Shown here: positions 24,537 to 33,203 of the stretch, piece by piece
Numbering within the stretch: the first letter of the stretch is position 1
How the letters are laid out: each line of letters starts with the position of its first letter
Source: Janthinobacterium sp. LM6
GTDB lineage: Bacteria; Pseudomonadota; Gammaproteobacteria; Burkholderiales; Burkholderiaceae_D
Reading direction: 5' to 3'
Length of the DNA: 64,000 nucleotides
Assembly: GCF_002002885.1 (NCBI RefSeq)
Contig: NZ_CP019510.1
Location: 3,472,001-3,536,000 of the forward strand
Position numbers and translations under genes: made by a program
The notes under the pieces: generated by a model
Database searches by the model: none
The model's input: the letters and a program-made list of their open reading frames with translations, nothing else
What the model was told of the DNA's origin: nothing

Positions 24537-25328
24537 ATGCTCCCATACGACTACACCAAGCAGACCGTGCTGATCACGGGCGCCTCGTCCGGCATCGGCC
24601 GCGTCTTTGCGGAAACCCTGGCCGCGCGCGGCGCGCATTTGCTGCTGCTGGCCCGCTCCGGCGCCGTGCTCGAGACGCTGGCCGCCGACCTTGCCAAGCG
24701 CCACGGCATCCGCGCCCAGGCGCTGGTGGCGGACCTGAGCCTGCCTGGCGCCGCCGCGCAAGCCCATGCACAGGCTTGCGCGCTGGGCATGCCGCCCGAC
24801 GTGCTGATCAATAACGCGGGTTTCGCCACGCATGGCAGGTTCGAGACCATCCCTCTCGCGCGCCAGGCGGCCGAAGTGACCGTCAATTGCACGGCCCTGA
24901 TGGAACTGACGCACTGCGCCTTGCCGCACATGCTGGCGCAAAAGCGGGGCGCCGTCATCAACGTGGCGTCCACGGCGGCGCTGCAGCCCGATCCCTACAT
25001 GGCGGTCTACGGCGCCAGCAAGGCGTTCGTGCTGTCGTTTTCGGAAGCGCTGTGGGCGGAAAACCGCAGCCGCGGCGTGCGCGTGCTGGCCCTGTGCCCG
25101 GGCGCCACGGACACGGCCTTCTTCGACGTGGTGGCCGCGCCCGAGGCGGCCGTGGGCAAGCGCATGGATCCTCAAACGGTCGTCGATGAGGCGCTGCGCG
25201 CGCTGGACCGGGGCCGCAGCAGCCACGTGGCGGGCAGGCCGAACCGCCTGCTGGCCTGGCTGCCGCGCCTGCTGCCCCGCCAGACCGTGCTGGGCATCGT
25301 GGAAGGCATGCTCAAGCCACGGACTTGA
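24537..25328 (+). CDS. Short-chain dehydrogenase/reductase
   Basis: 263 residues. Classical SDR motifs are all present: TVLITGASSGIGRVFAETLA (TGxxxGxG cofactor loop), NNAGF (about 85-89), the catalytic Ser in INVASTAA, and YGASK (Y..K). The C-terminus (CPGATDTAFFDV, then a long helical tail) fits the DltE/YqjQ-like classical SDR group, which prefers NADP. Substrate unknown. The ATG at 24537 lies 31 bases after the MerR-type promoter, so it is the likely target of the divergent MerR. Converges with the Nramp-like gene, 6 bases between stops. Confidence 0.85.
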   Translation: MLPYDYTKQTVLITGASSGIGRVFAETLAARGAHLLLLARSGAVLETLAADLAKRHGIRAQALVADLSLPGAAAQAHAQACALGMPPDVLINNAGFATHGRFETIPLARQAAEVTVNCTALMELTHCALPHMLAQKRGAVINVASTAALQPDPYMAVYGASKAFVLSFSEALWAENRSRGVRVLALCPGATDTAFFDVVAAPEAAVGKRMDPQTVVDEALRALDRGRSSHVAGRPNRLLAWLPRLLPRQTVLGIVEGMLKPRT

Positions 25329-25334
25329 TGCGCA

Positions 25335-26636
25335 TCAAAACGCCATGGTGACGAACATGGCCAGCACGGCCGTTGCCATGACGATGGTCGACAGCCATCC
25401 CAGCGCCCGCAGGCGGCGCGAAATGGTCAAGGTGCCCATGATGGCGGGGCGCGAGGCCATCACCATCATCAGGGCCATGATGGGCACGGAAATGACGCCG
25501 TTGATGACGGCGCTCCAGTACAGGGCCTTGATGGGGTCGAGCGGCGAAAAGCACAGGGCGGCGCCGATCACGGTGGCCGTGACGATGATGCCGTAGAACT
25601 TCTTGGCGGCCCTGGGCGCCAGTTCCAGGCTGTTTTTCCAGTGGAAGGCGCCCGCCATGGCGTAGGCGGCCGAGCCGGCCAGCACGGGAATGGCCAGCAA
25701 GCCCGTGCCGATGATGCCCAGGCTGAACAGAGCGAAGGCGAACTCGCCCGCAATCGGGCGCAGGGCGGACGCGGCCTGCGCCGACGTGTCGATATGCGTG
25801 ATGCCTTGCGCGCCCAGGGTCACGGCCGTCGTCAGCATGATGAAGAAGGCCACCAGGTTGGAAAAGCCCATGCCGATGGCCGTGTCCATCTTGATGCGCT
25901 GGAATTGCCGCGGCGCCTGTTCCGGCGCCCGGCGCAGGGCTTGCGCGCCGGCATCTGCCTGCAAGTCTTCCACTTCCTGCGACGCCTGCCAAAAGAACAA
26001 GTACGGGCTGATCGTCGTGCCGAACACGGCCACGATCATGGTCACCGACGCGGCCGACCAGGCGAACTGGGGCCAGACGGTGCGCAGCGCCACTTCGCCC
26101 CAGGGAATGTGCACGGTCAGCACGGTGGCCACATAGGCCAGCAAGCCCAGGGTCAGCCATTTCAGGATGCGTACATATTGTTGGTAGGGAATAAACACTT
26201 GCAGCAGCAGGGACAGCAGCCCGAAAGCCACAGCGTACAGGTGCGTGGGGCCGCCGATGATCAGGGTCAAGGCATCGCCCATGGCGGCCACGTCGGCGGC
26301 GATATTGATGACATTGGCCAGCAGCAGCAAGCTGACGATGGCGTACAGCAAGGATTTCGGATAATGGCGGCGGATATTCGTCGCCAGCCCATGCCCGCTG
26401 ACCCGGCCGATCTTGGCGCTGATGACCTGGATACCGAGCATCAGGGGAAACGTCAGGCACACGGTCCACAGCATGCCGAAGCCGAACTGGGCGCCCGCCT
26501 GCGAATACGTGGCGATGCCGCTGGGATCGTCATCGGCCGCGCCCGTGATCAGGCCGGGCCCCAGCTTGCCCAGCCAGGTGTCGGAAGGGGCCGCCTGCTG
26601 GCGGGCGGCGTCCGCGCGGCCGCTGTCAATCTGCAT
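25335..26636 (-). CDS. Nramp-family metal transporter, non-canonical subgroup
   Basis: 433 residues with about 11 membrane helices. The first helix reads GPGLITGAADDDPSGIATYSQAGAQFGFGMLW, where canonical Mn/Fe transporters have DPGN. Helix 6 reads VAVFGTTISPYLFFWQASQEVED, where canonical members have the metal-binding MPH. Loss of DPGN and of the Met ligand is characteristic of Nramp-related carriers moving hard cations such as Mg, rather than Mn or Fe. This is an inference from motif comparison. Inner membrane. Confidence 0.8.
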   Translation of the reverse strand: MQIDSGRADAARQQAAPSDTWLGKLGPGLITGAADDDPSGIATYSQAGAQFGFGMLWTVCLTFPLMLGIQVISAKIGRVSGHGLATNIRRHYPKSLLYAIVSLLLLANVINIAADVAAMGDALTLIIGGPTHLYAVAFGLLSLLLQVFIPYQQYVRILKWLTLGLLAYVATVLTVHIPWGEVALRTVWPQFAWSAASVTMIVAVFGTTISPYLFFWQASQEVEDLQADAGAQALRRAPEQAPRQFQRIKMDTAIGMGFSNLVAFFIMLTTAVTLGAQGITHIDTSAQAASALRPIAGEFAFALFSLGIIGTGLLAIPVLAGSAAYAMAGAFHWKNSLELAPRAAKKFYGIIVTATVIGAALCFSPLDPIKALYWSAVINGVISVPIMALMMVMASRPAIMGTLTISRRLRALGWLSTIVMATAVLAMFVTMAF

Positions 26637-26718
26637 GCGTGGCTCCTGTGTGGTGGAGCGAGCAGCGTATCACAGGCGGGCGGCGGCCAGAAGGGGCGCC
26701 GCCCGGGAAACACGCGTC

Positions 26719-28815
26719 TCAGTAGCGCGCATCCTTGGGCTTGCCGCCATTCGGCCAATCCTTGACCTTGTCGGGGAAGTCCGGACGCGGCATGTGCGTA
26801 AAATATTCGGCCACGTCGACGGCGTCCTGGTCGGACAGGTTGCCTTGCCCCAACGGGAATTTCTGGCCGTGGCCCATCACCATATTGGCCTTGACGAAGC
26901 CGGCCGCCGTGTAGGTGCGCGCCATGCCGGCGCCGATATTGAACGAGCGCTCGCCCCACAGCGGCGGGAAGGCGACGACGCCGTTGGCGCCACGGATGCC
27001 TTCGCCATTCGCGCCATGGCAGACGGCGCATTGCTCCGCATACACTTTTTTGCCATGCACGGGGTCTGGCAGCAGGGTGCGGTCTATCTTCGCCACACCG
27101 CGTCCCGCCACCTTGTCGCCCGCCTGCGTGGCGCCCTTCATCCAGTCGATGTAGGCGACCATCGCTTGCAGGTCGGGGCCGTCCACGGGCAGCGGCTTGC
27201 CGTGCATGGAGCGGCGGAAGCAGCCGTTGATGCGCTCGCCCAGGCTGATGACCTTGCCGGCGCGCGGCGCTTCCGAGGGGAAGAAGGCGGAAATGCCGAG
27301 AAAGGGCGAACCGTTCGCCACCGTGCCGCCATTCAGGTGGCAGCTGCTGCAATTGAGGTCGTTGCCCACGTTTTGCGGCAGGCGGGCGCGCGTTTCCGTC
27401 ATCAGCTGCATGCCGTGAATCAATTGATTGGCGTTCGGATCGGCCGTCAGGGCGGCGAAACGGGGTGTGACGAAGCCGCCCGCGTCCGGCGCCTTGAGCT
27501 TGAGCTCCTTGCGCACCTTGGCGATCTGCGCGGGCGTCACGGGCGCGCCGTGGTTGCCCCACTTGCCGCGCACAAAGGTGAGGATTTCCGCCAGTTCCGT
27601 GTCGGACAGGCGGTCATACGCGGGCATGCCGAACGAGCGGGGCGAGTGCTGCGTGACGGCCGACTGCCAGCCGGTCAATGCGATATGGATGACGGAGGTG
27701 GCGTCCTTCGACTGCACCGAGTCGTTCTGCGCCAGCGGCGGGAAGATGTTTTCCACGCCGCGGCCGTCGCGGCGGTGGCAGGTGGCGCAAAACTGCAGGT
27801 AGCCGAGGCCGCCACGCGTGTTGTACAGCGCGTCGTTGCTGGCCGCGACAGCGGGCGCCGGTTTGCTCTGCGGCACTGGCGCGCCCGGCTTGGCCGGCAA
27901 GCCGTGCAGGTAGTGCGCCAGCGCATCGAGGTCGCCGTCCGTGAAGTATTGCGTGCTGTGCGTGATGACTTCCGTCATGCTGCCGGCCGCCGTGCCGAAG
28001 CTGTTGCGGCCCGTTTTCAGCAATTGCACGATGTCGGCCGGCGTCCACAGACTGCGCAAATTGACGGCATGCCAGCCGTCGAAGGTGAAGCCGGACAGAT
28101 AATGCTTGCCGCTGCTGCCGTCCTGGCCCATGGTTTTTTCCTGGAAAGCCACGCCGCGCGGCGTGTGGCAAGAGCCGCAATGGCCGAGCCCCTGGGCCAG
28201 ATAGCTGCCCCGGTTCCACATGGCCGACTTGGCACTGTCGGGCTTGAATGGCGCGTCGTCGAGGAAGACGGCGTTCCACAGCGACAAGCCCCAGCGCATG
28301 CTGAACGGCCATTTCATGTCCGTTTCGCGGTTTTGCTGCGCCACGGGCGCCACGCCCCGCTGCAAATACGCGTACAGGGCCTGCATGTCGTCGGGCGTGA
28401 TCTTCGCGTAGGAAGGGTAGGGCATGGCCGGATACAGATTGTGCCCGTCCGCTGCCACGCCCTTGCGCATGGCGCGGTCGAATTGCGCGAAGGTGTACGT
28501 GCCCAGGCCCGTCTTCGCATCCGGCGTGATATTCGTGCTGTAGATGGTGCCGAACGGCGTTTTCAATTCCAGGCCGCCGGCCATGGCGGCGCCGTTCGGG
28601 CTCGTGTGGCAAGCCACGCAGTCGCCCAGGCGGGCGACATACTCGCCGCGCTTGATCAGTTCGGCCGAGGCCGCAGGCATGTTGGCGGTCGCGGCCCTGG
28701 CACTGGCATTGAAGGCCAGCATGCCCAGGAGCATTGCCACCAGCCAGGCAGCGATCGAAACGGAAAAAGCGGGAGGGCGGCGCGAACCGCGGTGCAGGAT
28801 GGAAATGGCGTTCAT
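26719..28815 (-). CDS. Five-heme cytochrome c: AdhB-like triheme part fused to TsdA-like diheme part
   Basis: 698 residues with an N-terminal signal segment (SIAAWLVAMLLGMLAFNASA). Five CXXCH sites are visible at 66-70 (CVACH), 213-217 (CGSCH), 343-347 (CATCH), 489-493 (CSSCH) and 596-600 (CAVCH). Residues 50-425 resemble the triheme cytochrome subunit of membrane alcohol and gluconate dehydrogenases. Residues 450-690 resemble thiosulfate dehydrogenase TsdA. They include ERINGCFRRSMHGKPLP, where Cys532 sits in the place of the TsdA axial Cys ligand. No dehydrogenase subunit is encoded nearby. Periplasmic; function as a thiosulfate or tetrathionate enzyme with a built-in electron relay is inferred. 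Confidence 0.8.
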   Translation of the reverse strand: MNAISILHRGSRRPPAFSVSIAAWLVAMLLGMLAFNASARAATANMPAASAELIKRGEYVARLGDCVACHTSPNGAAMAGGLELKTPFGTIYSTNITPDAKTGLGTYTFAQFDRAMRKGVAADGHNLYPAMPYPSYAKITPDDMQALYAYLQRGVAPVAQQNRETDMKWPFSMRWGLSLWNAVFLDDAPFKPDSAKSAMWNRGSYLAQGLGHCGSCHTPRGVAFQEKTMGQDGSSGKHYLSGFTFDGWHAVNLRSLWTPADIVQLLKTGRNSFGTAAGSMTEVITHSTQYFTDGDLDALAHYLHGLPAKPGAPVPQSKPAPAVAASNDALYNTRGGLGYLQFCATCHRRDGRGVENIFPPLAQNDSVQSKDATSVIHIALTGWQSAVTQHSPRSFGMPAYDRLSDTELAEILTFVRGKWGNHGAPVTPAQIAKVRKELKLKAPDAGGFVTPRFAALTADPNANQLIHGMQLMTETRARLPQNVGNDLNCSSCHLNGGTVANGSPFLGISAFFPSEAPRAGKVISLGERINGCFRRSMHGKPLPVDGPDLQAMVAYIDWMKGATQAGDKVAGRGVAKIDRTLLPDPVHGKKVYAEQCAVCHGANGEGIRGANGVVAFPPLWGERSFNIGAGMARTYTAAGFVKANMVMGHGQKFPLGQGNLSDQDAVDVAEYFTHMPRPDFPDKVKDWPNGGKPKDARY

Positions 28816-28911
28816 GGTGACCCTTTATTATTCCGCGCAAGCTTACGCATTCGTCACCACGGCGAAAATTGGGAATTTCTTTCGAACAACTAGGTAATCT
28901 TCCCTAGTGTT

Positions 28912-29835
28912 TTACGCTGGAAAATCGTGTAGGGGCGCCTGCAAGCTGGCCATGATGCGCTCGCGCAGCCAGCGGTGCGCCGGGTCCAGGTGCATGCGCT
29001 CGTGCCAGACCATGGCCATTTCGTAGTCGGGCAGGGCGACGGGCGGCTCCCACGTGCGCAGCGCGTCCAGCGCATTCTTCAGCAGGCGCGACGGCAGCAA
29101 GGCCACCATGTCGGACGCTTCCAGCAAAGGCGGCACGATGAGGAAATGCGGCACGGACAGCACCACCTTGCGCGTGCGCCCCAGCTTTTCCAGTGCCGTA
29201 TCGACGTTGCTGCGGAAGCCGCCGCCGTTGGGCGAGACGACGATGAATTCCAGCGCGCAAAACTGGTCGAGGTCGGGCGGCGCCTGCAGCAGCGGGTGGT
29301 CGCGCCGGCCCGCCAGCACATAGTGCTCGGTAAACAGGGTACGGTGGCGCAAGCCGGGCGGCGCTTCTTCCTGCGCCAAAAAGCCCAGGTCGACCTGGCC
29401 GCTTTCCAGGTCGTGCGCCATGCGCGCCGGCACGGCTTCGAACACGGCCATGCGCGACAGGGGCGCTTGCGCGCGCAAGGCGGGCAGCATGGGCAACAGG
29501 ATCGCATACTCGGTGGCGTCGGCCGCCGCCAAATTCCAGCGCACTTCGGCCGTTGCCGGGTCGAACGCCTGTTCCGGCTGCAATACTTGCTCCAGTTGGG
29601 CCAGCACGGCTTGCAGCGGCGCGAACAGGGCCAGCGCCCGCGCCGTGGGCAGCATGCCGCGCGGACCGGGCAGCAATAGCGGATCGTCGAAGGCCGCGCG
29701 CAGCTTGCCCAGCTGCACGCTGACGGACGGCTGGCTCAGGTGCAGTCGCGCCGCCGCCCGCGTGACGTTGCGCTCGATCAGCAGGGCGTTCAGGGTCAGC
29801 AGCAGGTTCAGGTCCAGCTTGCGTAAATTGTCCAT
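28912..29835 (-). CDS. LysR-family transcriptional regulator
   Basis: 307 residues. The N-terminus has the NodD-like LysR pattern: LRKLDLNLLLTLNALLIERNVTRAAARLHLSQPSVSVQLGKLRAAFDDPLLL, then GMLPTARA. The effector domain follows (VRWNLAAADATEYAILLPMLPAL, GQVDLGFLA, and a typical YEMAMVWHERMHLDPAHRWLRE tail). This subgroup often controls aromatic or amide catabolism genes lying divergently. The divergent neighbour is the amidase at 29937, about 100 bases away, which is its probable target. Confidence 0.85.
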   Translation of the reverse strand: MDNLRKLDLNLLLTLNALLIERNVTRAAARLHLSQPSVSVQLGKLRAAFDDPLLLPGPRGMLPTARALALFAPLQAVLAQLEQVLQPEQAFDPATAEVRWNLAAADATEYAILLPMLPALRAQAPLSRMAVFEAVPARMAHDLESGQVDLGFLAQEEAPPGLRHRTLFTEHYVLAGRRDHPLLQAPPDLDQFCALEFIVVSPNGGGFRSNVDTALEKLGRTRKVVLSVPHFLIVPPLLEASDMVALLPSRLLKNALDALRTWEPPVALPDYEMAMVWHERMHLDPAHRWLRERIMASLQAPLHDFPA

Positions 29836-29936
29836 GACTATACCTTGTATATTAACTATTCATTTCCACTATGATAGCGCAAGCCCTAGAGTAGTTCCTG
29901 TGACATCCACTCTTCATTCATTACAGGAACTAACCG

Positions 29937-31376
29937 ATGCAACTCCATGAATATACAAGCTTTGATGGTCTGGGACTGGCCCAGCTGCTGCGCGAGGGCA
30001 GCGTCTCGGCCGCCGAATTGCAGGACGTGGCCCAGCGCGCCTGCGCTGCCGTCAACCCGCTGATCAATGCCGTGGTCGAGCTGTGGCCGGCCGATTTGAC
30101 TGCCATCGACCACGCGGCACCGTTCGCCGGCGTGCCCTTCCTGATCAAGGATGTGGCCGTCACGATGGCGGGCCGGCGCAGCGAAGCGGGCAGCCGCCTG
30201 GGCGCCGGCCATGTCGCCCCGTTCGATTCGCACCTGATGACGCAGTTTCGCGCAGCCGGCCTGGCGACGTTCGGCCGCACCAGCACGCCGGAAATGGCGT
30301 TTGCCACCACCACCGAACCGTTCTTATATGGCGCCACGCGCAATCCCTGGAACGTCAACCTGAGCGCGGGCGGCTCCAGCGGCGGCGCGGCGGCGGCCGT
30401 GGCGGCCGGCATCGTGCCGCTGGCCCATGCGACGGATGCGGCCGGCTCCATCCGCGTGCCGGCCGCATCGACGGGCCTGTTCGGCCTGAAACCGAGCCGT
30501 GGCCGGGTGTCGAACGGCCCCGCCATGGACGAAATCTTCAGCGGCCTGGGCGTGCAGCTGGGCGTGAGCCGCAGCGTGCGCGACAGCGCCGCCTTGCTCG
30601 ATTGCGTGCAGGGAATCATGCCGGGCGAGCCATATTTGACCTCTGCGCCCGGACAGAGCTGGCTGTCGCAGGTCAGCCAGGAACCGGGACGGCTGCGCAT
30701 CGCTATGCAGCGCATGGCCTGCAATGGCGCCCGGCCCATGCCTGCCGTCGATGCCGCGCTGCAAGACACCGTGCGCCTGCTGGAAAGCCTGGGCCACCAC
30801 GTGGAAGAAGTGCCGCCCGCGCTGGGCGTGTCGTGGCAAGCGTTCGTGCACGCGAATGCCGGCATCTGGTGCGCCAACCTCGTGCCGTGGATCGATGGCC
30901 TGGCGCGGGAAAGCGGGCGCGGCGTGTCGCTCGATACGCTGGAACCGTCCACTTTGGCCTGCTACCGGTACGGGCAGACGGTGTCGGCCGTCGATGTCGT
31001 CGCCGCCCTCGACGTGCGCAACACGGTCACGCGCCACGCGGGCGCCTTGTTCGGCCGGTACGACGTGCTGCTCACGCCCACCTTGCCGGATATGCCGTGG
31101 CCGCTGGGGCGCTATGGAGAGAAGGAGGAGCAGCTCGATGGGTTGGGCTGGACGGCGCGCCTGTTCGAGCATTCGCCGTACACGCCGCTGGCCAACGTGG
31201 CGGGCTTGCCGGCCATGTCCGTGCCGCTGGGCATGTCCATTGATGGCTTGCCGATCGGCATGCAGTTCATGGCCGGGTATGGAAACGATGGAACCTTGCT
31301 GCGCCTGGCGGGCCAGCTGGAACGGGCGGCGCCGTGGGGGCAGCGGCGTCCGCCTGTGTGGGCGGGCAAGGTGTAG
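29937..31376 (+). CDS. Amidase-signature hydrolase
   Basis: 479 residues. The amidase signature Ser-Ser-Lys triad is visible: Lys71 in PFLIKDVA, the GGSSGGAAAAVAAG loop with the cis-Ser near 147-148, and the nucleophile Ser171 in DAAGSIRVPA. The overall layout, with NPWN before the Gly/Ser loop, resembles the 6-aminohexanoate cyclic-dimer hydrolase (NylA) and related amidases. Cytosolic, hydrolysing a carboxamide or lactam; substrate unknown. Divergent from a LysR regulator that probably controls it. Downstream lies a dispersed palindrome. Confidence 0.85.
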   Translation: MQLHEYTSFDGLGLAQLLREGSVSAAELQDVAQRACAAVNPLINAVVELWPADLTAIDHAAPFAGVPFLIKDVAVTMAGRRSEAGSRLGAGHVAPFDSHLMTQFRAAGLATFGRTSTPEMAFATTTEPFLYGATRNPWNVNLSAGGSSGGAAAAVAAGIVPLAHATDAAGSIRVPAASTGLFGLKPSRGRVSNGPAMDEIFSGLGVQLGVSRSVRDSAALLDCVQGIMPGEPYLTSAPGQSWLSQVSQEPGRLRIAMQRMACNGARPMPAVDAALQDTVRLLESLGHHVEEVPPALGVSWQAFVHANAGIWCANLVPWIDGLARESGRGVSLDTLEPSTLACYRYGQTVSAVDVVAALDVRNTVTRHAGALFGRYDVLLTPTLPDMPWPLGRYGEKEEQLDGLGWTARLFEHSPYTPLANVAGLPAMSVPLGMSIDGLPIGMQFMAGYGNDGTLLRLAGQLERAAPWGQRRPPVWAGKV

Positions 31377-31445
31377 CAAGGGCTATGGGCGGGTCCGGCA
31401 AATGATGCATGTCACTTCACGGTTTGCACCCAGCGGCAAAAATCC

Positions 31446-31472
31446 GGGGTCGGACCCGCCGGGTCCGACCCC
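31446..31472. repeat. Dispersed palindromic repeat, copy 2
   Basis: GGGGTCGGACCC (31446-31457) pairs perfectly with GGGTCCGACCCC (31461-31472) around a 3-base loop. It is related to the palindrome at 14012-14042. Lying between the stops of two convergent genes, it may also act as a transcription terminator. Confidence 0.65.
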
Positions 31473-31497
31473 AGTCCTTGTACTTGGGTGAAAAGTA

Positions 31498-31926
31498 TCA
31501 GCTGGGCATCGTAGCCAGCTGCGCCGTGCCCCGGCCTTCCATGCGGAAACGAAGTCGCTCCCACAGCCGGTCGTGGAAGGGCAGGACGATCACGTTGCAG
31601 ATCGGCTCGACCACGGCCAGCAAGCCGCCGAAGGCCATGGAACCCGTGGCCCAGTACATGACGCCGAAGGCCACGCCCATGTGCAGGGTCGTCTGGCTCA
31701 GTTTTTCGCCGGCCAGGGCGGCAAAGCCCAGGCGGCTTGCGGCATATCGGCGGCGAATCGCGTGCCAGGCTTTTTCATGCCACGGCAACAGGGCCACGTT
31801 GATGATCGGTTCGATGATCGCGGCTAAGCCACCGAGCGCCAGGGACCCCGTCAGCAAGTAGGCGAGGCCGAAGGCGATCGACATATGCGTGCAAACCTGG
31901 CTGAATGTTTTGATGGCTGTGAACAA
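31498..31926 (-). CDS. Duplicated DUF2061 membrane protein
   Basis: 142 residues made of two similar halves. Half one: KTFSQVCTHMSIAFGLAYLLTGSLALGGLAAIIEPIINVALLPWHEKAWHAI. Half two: EKLSQTTLHMGVAFGVMYWATGSMAFGGLLAVVEPICNVIVLPFHDRLWERL. Each is a DUF2061 unit with two membrane helices and a conserved E-P-N pattern plus H-E/D-x-x-W. Function of the family is not established. The start is a TTG at 31926 with a strong AAGGAG eight bases upstream. A Fur-like site lies about 45 bases upstream (31967-31988), so iron control is possible. Confidence 0.75.
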   Translation of the reverse strand: MFTAIKTFSQVCTHMSIAFGLAYLLTGSLALGGLAAIIEPIINVALLPWHEKAWHAIRRRYAASRLGFAALAGEKLSQTTLHMGVAFGVMYWATGSMAFGGLLAVVEPICNVIVLPFHDRLWERLRFRMEGRGTAQLATMPS

Positions 31927-31966
31927 GGGATGCTCCTTTCTGTTGAATTCGCTTATCCTTGATTTA

Positions 31967-31988
31967 GATAGTAACGATTCTCATTTAC
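31967..31988 (-). promoter_or_regulatory. Candidate Fur box upstream of the DUF2061 gene
   Basis: GATAGTAACGATTCTCATTTAC resembles the Fur hexamer array; on the minus strand it contains AAATGAGAATCGTTA. It shares the AATGAGAAT block with the site in front of the FTR1 gene at 61375. Based on consensus by eye. Confidence 0.35.
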
Positions 31989-32090
31989 AAAAGGAAGTAA
32001 AATATTTCAACCGAACCCATAGATTGAGGCTATGGTTTGAGAAATATCAATTGCCCCTGCCGCGCACACCTCCCGCAGCCGCCATGGCCG

Positions 32091-32489
32091 TCAGCGTATC
32101 GCCGTCGCCTGCGACCACACGGCTTGCCAGCGCCCAGCGTGCCGCTCATAGCTATCGATATGCCAGTAGCGCGCGCGGGGCACGGCCTGGCCACCGAAGT
32201 TGATTTCAAGCTGGGCCTGATAGCGCAGCACGGCCGCATCGCCATGCACGCGCACGGCGATCTCGCCCGGTTCCCAGCTCAGATAGCGCATGCGGCCCGC
32301 CGCGATGGCGCCCAGGTATTCCTCCCGCGACAGCAGGCTGCCGATGGGCGTGACCAGCTGAAAATCGTCGGCGTGCAGGGTGCGCGCCAGCGCCACGTCG
32401 CCGTCGACCAGCGCGCGCAGGCGGCCGCGTTCGATGTCGCGCAATTGTTCCTGCATGGCCGCCTCGGAGCCAGGGTGCTGTTCTTGCAT
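32091..32489 (-). CDS. NTF2-like (SnoaL/DUF4440) protein
   Basis: 132 residues. An N-terminal helix pair (EAAMQEQLRDIERGRLRALVDGDVALARTLHADDFQLVTPIG) precedes a four-strand sheet (YLSWEPGEIAVRVHGDAAVLRYQAQLEINFGG, then ARYWHIDSYERHAGRWQAVWSQAT). This is the nuclear transport factor 2-like fold of DUF4440 proteins, often ketosteroid-isomerase-like. Substrate unknown. The Met at 32489 is preferred over upstream codons that overlap the palindromic operator. Divergent from TetR and probably its target. Confidence 0.75.
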   Translation of the reverse strand: MQEQHPGSEAAMQEQLRDIERGRLRALVDGDVALARTLHADDFQLVTPIGSLLSREEYLGAIAAGRMRYLSWEPGEIAVRVHGDAAVLRYQAQLEINFGGQAVPRARYWHIDSYERHAGRWQAVWSQATAIR

Positions 32490-32544
32490 GATTCCATCCT
32501 TCGCTGTGGGGAATTGACACTTTGACGCAATTTGTCCAAAAGCC

Positions 32545-32576
32545 ATATTGACACTATATGTATATAATGTCAATAT
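32545..32576. promoter_or_regulatory. Palindromic operator between NTF2-like gene and tetR
   Basis: ATATTGACA (32545-32553) pairs with TGTCAATAT (32568-32576), and the inner bases TATAT/ATATA continue the symmetry. It sits just upstream of the tetR ATG and within the divergent promoter region, as expected for a TetR operator controlling both genes. Confidence 0.7.
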
Positions 32577-32582
32577 GCCAGC

Positions 32583-33167
32583 ATGTCACCCCACACCCTC
32601 AAGACCCAGCGCATACTCGACGCGGCCCTGGCCGTGTTTTGCCGCTATGGCTACCGCAAGACATCCATGCTGGACATCGCGCAGGCGGCCGATATGTCGC
32701 GCGCCGCGCTGTACCTGCACTTCAAGAACAAGGAAGATGTATTCCGCGCCGGCTCCGAACGGGCCCATGCCACAGTCATGGCGCAGGTGGCGGCGGCGCT
32801 GGCCGAACCCGGCCCCGTCTTTACGCGCATCGAAACGGCGCTGCTGGCATTCCAGCAAGGCTTGATGGCGGAAATTTCCGCCAGCGCCCATGGGCAGGAA
32901 TTGTTCGATGCCAATATCACCCTGGCCGCCGACATCACCTTGACGGCGCGGGCAACCTTGGTGGCGTCGCTGGCTGGCGCGCTGGAGCAGGCCGAAACGG
33001 CGGGCGATATCGCGCTGCGCCGGGTGGACGCGACTGCCGCGCAGGTGGCCGGCTTGCTGGTGGCCAGCATGGATGGCATCAAGCATGCGCAAGGGGGAGG
33101 GGAGGCGTTGCGGCAGGGCGTGGCGCTGCACATGCGCGTGCTGGGCGCGGCGCTGCTGCGCATGTAA
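32583..33167 (+). CDS. TetR-family transcriptional regulator
   Basis: 194 residues. N-terminal TetR helix-turn-helix (QRILDAALAVFCRYGYRKTSMLDIAQAADMSRAALYLHFKNKEDVFRAG) followed by an all-helical ligand-binding domain (including GQELFDANITLAADITLTARATL). The ATG at 32583 lies 7 bases after a perfect palindrome that it most likely binds to repress itself and the divergent NTF2-like gene. The inducing ligand is unknown. Confidence 0.85.
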   Translation: MSPHTLKTQRILDAALAVFCRYGYRKTSMLDIAQAADMSRAALYLHFKNKEDVFRAGSERAHATVMAQVAAALAEPGPVFTRIETALLAFQQGLMAEISASAHGQELFDANITLAADITLTARATLVASLAGALEQAETAGDIALRRVDATAAQVAGLLVASMDGIKHAQGGGEALRQGVALHMRVLGAALLRM

Positions 33168-33203
33168 GCGGCAAGGCTCGCATGCGCAGTCGGGCCAAGG
33201 CCG

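Noticed and set aside
26413-28893. 826-codon plus-strand open frame
   Set aside because: Antisense to the five-heme cytochrome and the Nramp-like gene; Arg/His/Gln-rich shadow with no motif, while the minus strand has clear heme sites and a signal peptide.
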